A DNA stretch of 61,027 nucleotides, from the NCBI RefSeq assembly GCF_019880585.1, contig NZ_JAINVV010000017.1, positions 1 to 61,027 on the forward strand. Reading direction: 5' to 3'. This DNA is from Sphingomonas colocasiae. Its GTDB lineage: Bacteria; Pseudomonadota; Alphaproteobacteria; Sphingomonadales; Sphingomonadaceae. The notes under the pieces were generated by a model. That model saw only the letters and a program-made list of their open reading frames with translations, had not been told where the DNA came from and made no database searches. Numbering within the stretch: position 1 is the stretch's first letter; every line of letters begins with the position of its first letter. This document shows positions 51,749-59,471 of the stretch, piece by piece. A program made the position numbers and the translations under genes.

Positions 51749-52909
51749 GTGACCAGACGCGCTGAAGAGATCGCCGCGAAAATCGAGACGTTCATTCGCG
51801 ACGTGATCGTGCCCTATGAAGGCGACGACCGCCGCGACCGCCACGGGCCGAGCGACACCCTGGTCGCGGATATGCGCGAAAAGGCACGCGCGGCGGGCGT
51901 GCTCACGCCGCATATCCTGGCCGATGGTTCACATCTGACACAGCGCGAAACCGCGATCGTGCTGCAAAAGACCGGCCTGTCCCCATTGGGACCGCTCGCC
52001 TGCAACACCCAGGCGCCCGACGAAGGCAATATGTATCTGCTCGGTAAGGTCGGCACCGCCGAGCAGAAGGCGCGCTTCCTCGATCCACTGGTGAAGGGCG
52101 AGGCACGATCGGCCTTTTTCATGACCGAGCCGGCGGAAGAGGGCGGCGCGGGTTCCGATCCCTCGATGATGCAAACCACCTGCCGGCTCGACGGCAATCA
52201 CTGGGTGATCAACGGCCGCAAGAAATTCATCACCGGCGCCGAAGGTGCCAGGGTGGGCATCGTCATGGCGCGTTCCGATGACGGGGCCTGCATGTTCCTG
52301 GTCGATCTGCCCGATCCCGCGATCCGCACGGTGCGCGTGATCGATACGATCGACAGTTCGATGCCCGGCGGACACGCGCTGATCGATATCGTCGACCTGC
52401 GCGTGCCGGCGGACCAGATGCTGGGGGCAAGCGGCGAAGGTTTTCAATATGCGCAGATCCGGCTGAGCCCCGCCCGGCTTTCGCACTGCATGCGCTGGAC
52501 CGGACTGGCGACGCGCGCGCACGAGATCGCAGTGGACTATGCCAATCGCCGCATGGCCTTCGGCAAGCCGCTGATCGATCATGAGGGCGTCGGCTTCATG
52601 CTGGCCGAAAATCTGATCGATCTGAAGCAGGCCGAGCTGATGATCGACTGGTGCGCGGGCATTCTCGACACCGGTTCGCTCGGCACCGCCGAAAGCTCGA
52701 TGGCGAAGGTCGCGGTCTCGGACGCGCTGTTCCGCATCGTCGATCGCTGCGTCCAGGTGATGGGCGGCAACGGCGTCAGCCAGGATACGATCGTCGAACA
52801 GGCCTTTCGCGAGATCCGCGCCTTTCGCATCTATGACGGGCCGACCGAGGTCCATAAATGGAGCCTCGCCAAGAAGATCAGGCGCGACTGGAAGACGGCG
52901 ACGGCGTGA
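51749..52909 (+). CDS. Acyl-CoA dehydrogenase, ACAD10/11-like
   Basis: A 386-residue flavoprotein with FAD-binding FFMTEPAEEGGAGSDPSMM, WVINGRKKFITGAEGA, YANRRMAFGKPLIDHEG and VQVMGGNGVSQD. The C-terminal active loop reads IYDGPTEVHKW: aspartate stands where most acyl-CoA dehydrogenases have the base glutamate, as in the ACAD10/11-like branch. It starts with GTG 51749, with AGGA upstream. The thioester substrate is not evident; no CoA ligase or thiolase is adjacent, so its role in the island is unclear. Confidence 0.85.
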   Translation: MTRRAEEIAAKIETFIRDVIVPYEGDDRRDRHGPSDTLVADMREKARAAGVLTPHILADGSHLTQRETAIVLQKTGLSPLGPLACNTQAPDEGNMYLLGKVGTAEQKARFLDPLVKGEARSAFFMTEPAEEGGAGSDPSMMQTTCRLDGNHWVINGRKKFITGAEGARVGIVMARSDDGACMFLVDLPDPAIRTVRVIDTIDSSMPGGHALIDIVDLRVPADQMLGASGEGFQYAQIRLSPARLSHCMRWTGLATRAHEIAVDYANRRMAFGKPLIDHEGVGFMLAENLIDLKQAELMIDWCAGILDTGSLGTAESSMAKVAVSDALFRIVDRCVQVMGGNGVSQDTIVEQAFREIRAFRIYDGPTEVHKWSLAKKIRRDWKTATA

Positions 52910-52968
52910 CGCCCCGTCGCTGCGGCAACCGGTCCCGACGGACGCTCGTCAAATCTGGAACATGCTGT

Positions 52969-53039
52969 GATCCGCCGGAAGCGGATCATATGCTCCAGGT
53001 CTTGGTTTACCGCGATTTTCGCTTCGCAGGCCTGCGGCT
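52969..53039. repeat. Hairpin plus repeat-like segment between convergent genes
   Basis: GATCCGC-CGGAA-GCGGATC (52969-52987) forms a perfect 7-bp hairpin. TTCGCAGGCCTGCGGCT (53023-53039) matches 35197-35213 at 16 of 17 positions, with similar flanks (CCGTGATTTGG versus CCGCGATTTTC). It looks like an intergenic dispersed element and may also act as a transcription end between convergent genes. No T-run follows the hairpin. Confidence 0.45.
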
Positions 53040-53043
53040 GCCG

Positions 53044-54216
53044 TCAGCCGACCGCCGCGCGCAGGCGGGCAATGTCGGCGTGGCGCGACCGGCCCGCCGG
53101 ATCGGGTTCGGCACAGCGATAATCGCGCAGGATCTTGAGCGAACGCAGCAGCACCTCCAAAGGCGGTCCGCTAGAGGTGATGCCTTGCAATTGCCGTTCG
53201 TCAAGGCTGTTCGCGGGCCCAGCGATGAATTTCTCCACCAGCAGATCATGGTGCTGGCGCGCGGTTTCACCAAAGGCGTCGCAGGCCTCGAGAAAGGCCC
53301 GGGTGTTGACGCGGAACCAGGGCGCATCCGCGCAATCATCGACGAGCAGCAGCAGCTCGTCGAGCAGGCTGCGCTGGCTCATGCATTCGCGCAGCCTCGC
53401 CTGTTCGGAGGGCAGCATGAACGGCATCTTGTCGACCAGCAGTTGCGCATAATAAGGGTCGTTGGCGCGGGTCAGGCCGAGCAGCAGATCGATTTCGTTG
53501 ATACCGGAGAAGTCGCCGGCATTCGCGCCGCGATATTCCTGCCGGCCGACCCGATAGGGTTTGTAATAGGGCCGTACGCAATAGAAGAAACGCTCGATAT
53601 CGAGCGCCTCGGCCAGGCCGGCATTGAAGGCGACGACATCGTCGAGCGCGGCACGCGCGTCACGGAACAATTGTTCCGCGATCGGGCTCGATACGCCCAG
53701 ATGCACCACCCGGCCGAGCGCATCGGCCGCGCGCTGCAGGCCCAATATGCCGCGCGTATTCTCGTCGATGAACAGAAATTCGTCCTTCAGCGACGTGAAA
53801 CTCTTCCGTACGCCGCGAATCGCCAGATTATGCGTCGCGAGGTGCGCGGTGGCGTAACGCGGCGCCATCCCGATCGAGGCGCCGACATGCAGCGCAAGCG
53901 ACGAGGCTTCGGGGAAAGGTGAACGCTCCTCACGCTCCGGATTGGTCAGTTCGTGTCGCCGCAGCGCGCCCAGATAGAGTCCGACATTGCCGAGAACACC
54001 GAAAGCGCTGGAAAATCCGTCGCCGGTATTCCCTTCCGACAGCAGCGCGGCCACATGTTCGTGCCCCTCGTCACGCAACCGCGCCTTGATCGGATCGCCG
54101 ATGCCGATCACGTTCGAACGGTCGTCCTGCGCGAAATAGAGCTCCTCGAGCTCGGTATTCATCTCGACAAAGGATCCGCGGATCCAGCGATCGAAAGCGT
54201 CGGCATTTGAGCTCAT
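53044..54216 (-). CDS. PrnB-like (DUF1864) probable heme-dependent protein
   Basis: A 390-residue soluble protein without signal peptide. It appears to belong to the PrnB/DUF1864 family, relatives of the indole/tryptophan 2,3-dioxygenase heme fold. The supporting features are GNVGLYLGALRRHE (about 76-89), the highly characteristic RPYYKPYRVGRQEYRG (215-230) with DFSGINEIDLLLG, and a C-terminal helix with His322/His323 that could supply the heme ligand. PrnB itself rearranges chlorinated tryptophan in pyrrolnitrin synthesis; no other pyrrolnitrin gene is here, so the reaction is unknown. It lies 93 bp after nsrR on the same strand, with a strong GGGGAGGA ribosome site, placing it in the nitric-oxide module. 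Confidence 0.6.
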   Translation of the reverse strand: MSSNADAFDRWIRGSFVEMNTELEELYFAQDDRSNVIGIGDPIKARLRDEGHEHVAALLSEGNTGDGFSSAFGVLGNVGLYLGALRRHELTNPEREERSPFPEASSLALHVGASIGMAPRYATAHLATHNLAIRGVRKSFTSLKDEFLFIDENTRGILGLQRAADALGRVVHLGVSSPIAEQLFRDARAALDDVVAFNAGLAEALDIERFFYCVRPYYKPYRVGRQEYRGANAGDFSGINEIDLLLGLTRANDPYYAQLLVDKMPFMLPSEQARLRECMSQRSLLDELLLLVDDCADAPWFRVNTRAFLEACDAFGETARQHHDLLVEKFIAGPANSLDERQLQGITSSGPPLEVLLRSLKILRDYRCAEPDPAGRSRHADIARLRAAVG

Positions 54217-54309
54217 GGGTCCTCCCCGGACATTGTCTGGACCGGCTCTATCAGCAAAGGCCGGCGTGATCGGTGCGCTATGGGGTCGTCGGGATGACGC
54301 CCGCCAGCC

Positions 54310-54738
54310 TCATCGCGTATCGGCAAGCAGCAACGCCCGCAGGCCCGTGCTGTTGATCTGCAGATCGGCGAGCGAGTAGCGATCGAATACCGCCAGGAAC
54401 GCGGCCATCGCCTCGTGCAGCACCCCCGTCAGCCCGCAGGCCGGGGCGATCACACAGCTCCCGCAATCGACGAGTTCGAAACTGTCCTCGGTATGGCGTA
54501 TCACCTGCCCGATGTTGATCGTTTCCGCCGCGCGGGCAAGGCGGATGCCGCCGAAGCGCCCGCGCACGCTTTCCACATAGCCGGCGTTCACCAGATCGTT
54601 GACGACCTTCATCAGGTGGTTCTGCGAAATGCCGTAGCCGCGCGAGATATCACCGATCGAGCATAGCCGGTCGTCGGGCTGGCTGCCCAGGTAGAGCAGC
54701 ACCCGCATCGCATAATCGGTGTAGCGCGTCAGACGCAT
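54310..54738 (-). CDS. nsrR: NsrR-type Rrf2-family nitric oxide-sensing repressor
   Basis: A 142-residue Rrf2 regulator. The winged helix is MRLTRYTDYAMRVLLYLG with ISQNHLMKVVNDLVNAGYV and the wing GRFGGIRLA. The iron-sulphur cysteines are Cys92, Cys95 and Cys101 (DCGSCVIAPAC), the NsrR pattern. NsrR holds an Fe-S cluster that reacts with nitric oxide and derepresses detoxification genes. It is divergent from the alternative oxidase and flavohemoglobin genes, and two matching boxes lie in the shared promoter region, consistent with autoregulation. Confidence 0.88.
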   Translation of the reverse strand: MRLTRYTDYAMRVLLYLGSQPDDRLCSIGDISRGYGISQNHLMKVVNDLVNAGYVESVRGRFGGIRLARAAETINIGQVIRHTEDSFELVDCGSCVIAPACGLTGVLHEAMAAFLAVFDRYSLADLQINSTGLRALLLADTR

Positions 54739-54767
54739 GGCGGGTCCTTCATCCGGTCCTCACTCTT

Positions 54768-54790
54768 AATATGTATTTTTGTTGCATGTT
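54768..54790. promoter_or_regulatory. NsrR box 1
   Basis: The 23-bp segment has AATATGTATTT on the left and TTGCATGTT on the right. It matches the known enterobacterial NsrR palindrome (arms AAGATGCAT and ATGCATCTT) at 17 of 23 positions, with the central bases among the mismatches. It is 30 bp upstream of nsrR. Confidence 0.65.
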
Positions 54791-54804
54791 TCAATCGGTC
54801 ATTA

Positions 54805-54827
54805 TACATGCGGATTAGATGCATGAT
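54805..54827. promoter_or_regulatory. NsrR box 2
   Basis: TACATGC on the left and GATGCATGAT on the right keep the 11-bp spacing of the two ATGC cores and match the NsrR consensus at 15 of 23 positions. It lies 55 bp before the alternative oxidase start and 37 bp from box 1. Confidence 0.55.
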
Positions 54828-54881
54828 TTCGAGTCGTGATCGATCGCGGCTCGACAGGCACTCTGGAAGGAGCATATCCCC

Positions 54882-55568
54882 ATGTCCGACGCCCCGTTCG
54901 TGGATCTCAGCGTCCATCACCAGCCGGCCGATCTTTCCGATCGCATCGCGCTCGGCTTCACCAAGGTCCTGCGCTTCTGCGCCGATACCTTCTTCGCCAA
55001 ACGCTATGGCCACCGCGCCATCGTGCTGGAAACGGTAGCGGCGGTCCCCGGCATGGTCGGGGCGACGCTGAACCATCTCAAATGCCTGCGCCGGATGGAG
55101 GACGACCGGGGCTGGATCCGCACGCTGATGGAAGAAGCGGAGAATGAGCGGATGCACCTGATGACCTTCATCGAGGTGGCGAAGCCGACACTGTTCGAGC
55201 GGCTCGTGATCCTGGGCGTGCAGTGGATCTTCTACCTCGCCTTTTTCACGCTTTATCTGGTGAGCGGAAAAACCGCGCACCGCGTCGTCGGCTATTTCGA
55301 GGAGGAAGCGGTGATCAGCTATACGCTCTATCTGCAGGAGATCGACGAAGGCCGCAGCCCCAACCGCCCCGCACCGGCGATCGCCAGGCATTACTGGAAG
55401 CTTGCCGACAATGCGACCCTGCGTGACGTGGTGCTGGTCGTCCGTGCCGATGAGGCGCATCACCGCGACGTCAATCACGGCTTTGCCGACGAACTGGCGG
55501 GAAGAGCGCCCGCCACAAAACCGGCCCCCTATCCCGAGCATGCGGCCGATATCCGGATGGCCGCCTGA
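54882..55568 (+). CDS. aox: Alternative oxidase (diiron quinol oxidase)
   Basis: A 228-residue AOX. Diiron ligands fall in [10 protein letters not shown] (Glu50), AENERMHL (Glu89, His92), [11 protein letters not shown] (Glu140-142) and [10 protein letters not shown] (Glu191, His194). A membrane-binding hydrophobic helix lies around residues 106-128. AOX oxidises ubiquinol and reduces oxygen to water without pumping protons. It is insensitive to nitric oxide and cyanide, so it keeps respiration going when NO blocks heme oxidases. It is directly behind two NsrR boxes, as known for the NsrR-controlled aox of Vibrio fischeri, and is followed by flavohemoglobin. Confidence 0.92.
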   Translation: MSDAPFVDLSVHHQPADLSDRIALGFTKVLRFCADTFFAKRYGHRAIVLETVAAVPGMVGATLNHLKCLRRMEDDRGWIRTLMEEAENERMHLMTFIEVAKPTLFERLVILGVQWIFYLAFFTLYLVSGKTAHRVVGYFEEEAVISYTLYLQEIDEGRSPNRPAPAIARHYWKLADNATLRDVVLVVRADEAHHRDVNHGFADELAGRAPATKPAPYPEHAADIRMAA

Positions 55569-55664
55569 CGGGACCGGGCCCGGCCGGGCGGATCCCGGCC
55601 GGCCGGCGCCGTTCGCGCAGCGGCCCTCTCCCAGTTCATTCCGAAAAACCCGCAGGAGTCATTG

Positions 55665-56876
55665 ATGTCGCAACCCCTCAGCGACCGAAGCATCGCGCTC
55701 GTCAAAGCCACCGTCCCGGCGCTCGAAGCCCACGGCCTGGACATCGTTCACGAAATGTATGCGCGCATGTTCCGGAATCCGGAGATCCGCGATCTGTTCA
55801 ACCAGTCGCATCATGGCGATGGCGGATCGCAGCCCCGCGCATTGACCGGGGCGATCCTCGCCTATGCCGCCAATATCGACAATCTCGGCGCGCTGGCCCC
55901 CGCGGTCGAACGGATCGCGCAGAAGCATGTCGGCCTGCAGATCCTGCCCGAACATTATCCCCATGTCGCACAGGCGCTGCTCGGCGCGATCGAGGCTGTG
56001 CTGGGCGATGCCGCGACCGACGAGATCCTGGCGGCCTGGGGCGAAGCCTATTGGTTCCTCGCCAATATATTGATCGCCCGCGAAAGGCGCGTCTATGCCG
56101 AACAGGCGGAGATGACGGGCGGCTGGAACGGCTGGCGCGACTTTCGCGTCGAGGCGGTGGTGCGTGAAAGCAGCGTCATCAGATCCTTCATCCTGCGCCC
56201 CGCCGATGGCGGCCCGGTCATGCGCCACAGGCCGGGACAATATCTGACCTTCTGGCTGGAGATTCCGGGGCACCCGCCGGTCAAGCGCAACTATTCGATC
56301 TCCGCCGCGCCGAACGGCGAGACCTATCGCCTCTCGGTGAAGCGCGAGCCGCAGGGTCTGGCTTCGGGCTGGCTGCACGATCATGCATTCCCCGGCACGG
56401 TATTGAAACTGGCGGCGCCCGCGGGCGAATTCTTCCTGCCCGACCGGCCAGACCGCCCGGTGGTGCTGCTTTCCGGCGGCGTCGGCCTGACCCCGATGGT
56501 GGCGATGCTCGAAGCCCTGGTGGCGAGCGACAGCCAGATGCCGGTCCATTATATCCATGGCACGCATGACCGCGAGACGCATGCGATGCGCGATCATGTC
56601 CGCGCGCTCGCCATGCAGGGCAAGGTGGTCCGCGTCACCGACTTCCACCAGACCCCGCTCGACGGCGAGGTGGAGGGGCGCGACTATGACCATGCGGGGC
56701 TCATCACCGAGGCGTGGCTGATCGCGAACACGCCCGCCGGCGAAGCCGATTATTTCATTTGCGGTCCCCGGCCCTTCCTGCGTGCGGCGGTCTCCGCGCT
56801 GTCGCTTGCCGGAGTAGCTGCGGGCAGGATCCACTACGAATTCTTCGGCCCCGCCGACGAACTTCTCGCAGCCTGA
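55665..56876 (+). CDS. hmp: Flavohemoglobin, nitric oxide dioxygenase
   Basis: A 403-residue Hmp. The globin domain (1-140) carries the proximal His88 in AQKHVGLQILPEHYPHV. The FAD domain shows RPGQYLTFWLEIPG and the flavin motif RNYSIS. The NAD domain shows LLSGGVGLTPMVAML and ends with ICGPRPFLRA and FFGPADEL. It converts NO to nitrate with oxygen and NADH. ATG 55665 has AGGAG upstream; a TTG lies one codon before. It lies 96 bp after aox with no promoter-like box between, suggesting a NsrR-controlled operon aox-hmp-membrane protein. Confidence 0.93.
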   Translation: MSQPLSDRSIALVKATVPALEAHGLDIVHEMYARMFRNPEIRDLFNQSHHGDGGSQPRALTGAILAYAANIDNLGALAPAVERIAQKHVGLQILPEHYPHVAQALLGAIEAVLGDAATDEILAAWGEAYWFLANILIARERRVYAEQAEMTGGWNGWRDFRVEAVVRESSVIRSFILRPADGGPVMRHRPGQYLTFWLEIPGHPPVKRNYSISAAPNGETYRLSVKREPQGLASGWLHDHAFPGTVLKLAAPAGEFFLPDRPDRPVVLLSGGVGLTPMVAMLEALVASDSQMPVHYIHGTHDRETHAMRDHVRALAMQGKVVRVTDFHQTPLDGEVEGRDYDHAGLITEAWLIANTPAGEADYFICGPRPFLRAAVSALSLAGVAAGRIHYEFFGPADELLAA

Positions 56877-56887
56877 AGGACAGCGGC

Positions 56888-57352
56888 ATGGACGATTTCA
56901 CGCTGGCGCGGATCGTTCATGCCACCGCCATCCTGTTCTGGATCGGCGGCGTCGGCTTCGTCACGCTGGTGGTGATGCCGGCGGTTCGCGCCGGCTACCC
57001 GGAGCACGAGCGGCTCGCGGCCTTTCACCGTATCGAGGCGCGCTTCGCGCCACAGGCGCGGATCTGGGTGCTGCTCGCCGGCACCAGCGGATTGTGGATG
57101 AGCTGGCGCGGCGGCCTGTGGGCCAGGTTCGCGGATGCACAATTCTGGTGGATGCACGCGATGGTCGCGATCTGGCTGGTCTTCGCGGCGATGCTGTTCG
57201 TGGTGGAGCCGCTGTTCCTGCACCGCAGGATGACGCGTTCTCCCCATCCGCACAAGGATTTCGCGCGCATGCAGCGCATGCATCATATCCTGCTGGCGCT
57301 GTCCGTCCTGACCCTGATCGGGGCGATCGGCGGCAGCCACGGCCTCTTCTGA
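56888..57352 (+). CDS. CopD-like small membrane protein of NO-response operon
   Basis: A 154-residue protein with about four transmembrane helices (near residues 7-27, 55-75, 85-107 and 128-150). Histidines sit in helix edges (RIVHATAILFWIGG, WWMHAMVAIW, MQRMHHILLALS), a pattern seen in CopD-like and cytochrome b-like membrane proteins. It starts 11 bp after hmp and belongs to the same operon. A role in heme or electron transfer in nitric oxide defence is inference from position only. Confidence 0.65.
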   Translation: MDDFTLARIVHATAILFWIGGVGFVTLVVMPAVRAGYPEHERLAAFHRIEARFAPQARIWVLLAGTSGLWMSWRGGLWARFADAQFWWMHAMVAIWLVFAAMLFVVEPLFLHRRMTRSPHPHKDFARMQRMHHILLALSVLTLIGAIGGSHGLF

Positions 57353-57376
57353 ACGCCGGCCCGATCAGGATATGGA

Positions 57377-58531
57377 TCAGCCGGACGGCAGGGGCCAGAG
57401 CCGGTCGACGGGGCGTTCGAGGACGCGTGCCGCGGCGGCGTGGAGCATCTTCGGCCCCAACCGGCCGGAGCGCGCCGCGGCCGCGATCCATTGCTCGAGA
57501 TTGCCGCCGGTCTCGACCCAGCGATCCTCGCGCAACAGGCCGTAAAGGCCGCCGGCGAGGACATGGATGCCGTCATCGGCCTTGCGCCAGCGATCCGCCG
57601 GATTGCGCGCGACACCGAGCGCCTCGCTGATCAACTGGTCGAGCGCCTCGCATATGTCTTCGTTGAGCATCCCTTCCAACGTCGTGTATCCCCATTTGGG
57701 GTCATGCTCCCGAACGATGCGCGGGATCAGCGGATCGCGGGCGAGCACCGCCAGCGCCGCCTTCGCCGCTTCGCCATCCATCGGAAAAGGAGGGTGGAGC
57801 ATCTCGTGCGCGGCGATCCGGACGGTCGTGGCGACGTCGTAATCGGCCGCCTGAAGAAACGTCTGGTCGAGCATCTTGGCGCCATGCGGCTTGGAGAAGG
57901 CGAGCAGCACGACATTGATGACCGGATCGAAGCTGCGCCCGGTCAGCTTTTCCTGCCATTGGACGACATCGTAGCGCGCGAGGCCGTTCGTCACCTCGGC
58001 GATACGCGCGGCGAAGGCGGTACCCAGCCGCTTGCGCCTGAACCCGGCGAAATCCGCCGCCTGCATGGCTCGAAAGACGGAGATCAGCCGCTGGGAATGC
58101 CTGGCCAGCCAGGTGAAATCGCTCTCCTCCCGGCTCGGATTGCGACGAAATGCGGGCGCGACGCGCCCTTCGGGATCGGCCAGCGCATCGATCACCGACC
58201 GGAGCGAGGTAATGCCCGCGCCACTCAGGATATTGGCGAGCACCGGCCAGAGCAGGCCGAAGGATTCCGTTTCGGCCTGCTGCGCGAGGCGCGGAATGTC
58301 GGTGCGAATGTCCGCCGGCAGGGTGGCCGCGAAAACGTCCGCATCCTCGGCATAATAGTGCCGATAAAGTTCTTGGCCCGATAATGCGCCCAGAAACGCG
58401 ATCGCATCATAGCCCTCGGATTCGATCACGTTCCAGCGCGTGCGCATCGGGGGCGGCGCAGCCGCGAACGCAGGGATGACGGGGCTTGCGGCAAGCGCCA
58501 TGGCGACGGCGACGAAGTGACGACGGTTCAT
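57377..58531 (-). CDS. Exported protein with HExxH metallopeptidase-like motif
   Basis: A 384-residue protein of no family I can name. It has a Tat- or Sec-type signal (MNRRHFVAVAMALAASPVIPAFA) and a zinc-peptidase-like HEMLH motif at residues 242-246 within TVRIAAHEMLHPPF. Acidic residues follow in NEDICEALDQ (about 290-299), a possible third ligand as in gluzincins. The remainder is helical. It starts 10 bp after the AraC regulator on the same strand, so the two are one transcription unit. Protease activity is an inference from the motif. Confidence 0.6.
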   Translation of the reverse strand: MNRRHFVAVAMALAASPVIPAFAAAPPPMRTRWNVIESEGYDAIAFLGALSGQELYRHYYAEDADVFAATLPADIRTDIPRLAQQAETESFGLLWPVLANILSGAGITSLRSVIDALADPEGRVAPAFRRNPSREESDFTWLARHSQRLISVFRAMQAADFAGFRRKRLGTAFAARIAEVTNGLARYDVVQWQEKLTGRSFDPVINVVLLAFSKPHGAKMLDQTFLQAADYDVATTVRIAAHEMLHPPFPMDGEAAKAALAVLARDPLIPRIVREHDPKWGYTTLEGMLNEDICEALDQLISEALGVARNPADRWRKADDGIHVLAGGLYGLLREDRWVETGGNLEQWIAAAARSGRLGPKMLHAAAARVLERPVDRLWPLPSG

Positions 58532-58541
58532 GCAGCCCCGC

Positions 58542-59231
58542 TTAACGCGGATGCGGCGCCTTCGATTGAACGGACTTTGCCCTGAGGCCGGCAGGCGTCG
58601 TGCCGGTGATGCTCCGCAAGGCGCGCGTCATGTGCGCCTGATCGGCAAAGCCGAGATCGGCAGCCAGTTCCGCCAACGGCTCGTCCGTCCTGGTGATGGC
58701 ACGCAATGCACGCCGCACACGCACCTCCATCCGGAATCTTTTGGGGCTGACGCCGAAGGCGCGATGGAAGCCTCGGCTGACCGAAGCCGGCGAAAGCCCC
58801 ATCGCATCGGCCCAATCAGTGATGGAAAGCGCCGGATCACCCCCCATCGCATCGGCGAGCAGATCCGGCCAATCGGCGAAGCGACGCGCGCCCGGACGGA
58901 GATGTCCGGCGACGAAGGCGGTTGCGGCAGCAGGATCCCGCTCCGCCAGGCGCATCGCCCTGTCCGGATCGTCGATCAATCCCGCGCCCCGTTCAAACGT
59001 CGGCAGGGCGGGCAGGTTGAGCACGATGGTCTCCCCTGCCTGGAAGGCATCGCAATGCGCCTCATGCGCGCCATGGACGATCACCGTTCCCGGCCCCGCC
59101 AGCCAGCGTCCGCGGTCCCCCGCCTCGACATAACCGCCGGCCAGCACGACCGCGACATAGCCTGTCGCATGCCTGTGGCGCGGCAATGCCCCGCGTCCGT
59201 GACGCGTCACCCTCACAAGTGCGTCATGCAT
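58542..59231 (-). CDS. AraC-family transcriptional regulator
   Basis: A 229-residue regulator with an N-terminal cupin-like half (LPRHRHATGYVAVVLAGGYVEAGDRG) and a C-terminal AraC double helix-turn-helix (ITDWADAMGLSPASVSRGFHRAFGVSPKRFRMEVRVRRAL and PLAELAADLGFADQAHMTRALRSITGTTPAGLR, here split by helix). It lies immediately upstream of the HExxH gene on the same strand and probably controls it. Effector unknown. Confidence 0.85.
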   Translation of the reverse strand: MHDALVRVTRHGRGALPRHRHATGYVAVVLAGGYVEAGDRGRWLAGPGTVIVHGAHEAHCDAFQAGETIVLNLPALPTFERGAGLIDDPDRAMRLAERDPAAATAFVAGHLRPGARRFADWPDLLADAMGGDPALSITDWADAMGLSPASVSRGFHRAFGVSPKRFRMEVRVRRALRAITRTDEPLAELAADLGFADQAHMTRALRSITGTTPAGLRAKSVQSKAPHPR

Positions 59232-59471
59232 CGGTGATAGCCGCTGTGCCGGGATGGTCCGTCATGCCGTCGAGCTTAGCGGAGCGAGCAGGCCAGGACA
59301 TAGAGCATTTGCGAATTGACTGTTGAGCGCCAACGGCCCGAAGACTGCGGCCGCGAGGGAACCGGAGCGTTTCCACGATGAGCGAGCATCAAGGACCGCG
59401 AACCTGCTCCCCCTTTTCGGGGACGACAAGGCGGCCTACCTCCAGGATTGCGAGCGGAGTATCGGGGCAGG

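Noticed and set aside
53044-54216. Pyrrolnitrin biosynthesis locus suggested by the PrnB-like gene
   Set aside because: No tryptophan halogenase (PrnA/PrnC) or PrnD-type oxygenase is present; the neighbours are nitric-oxide response genes.
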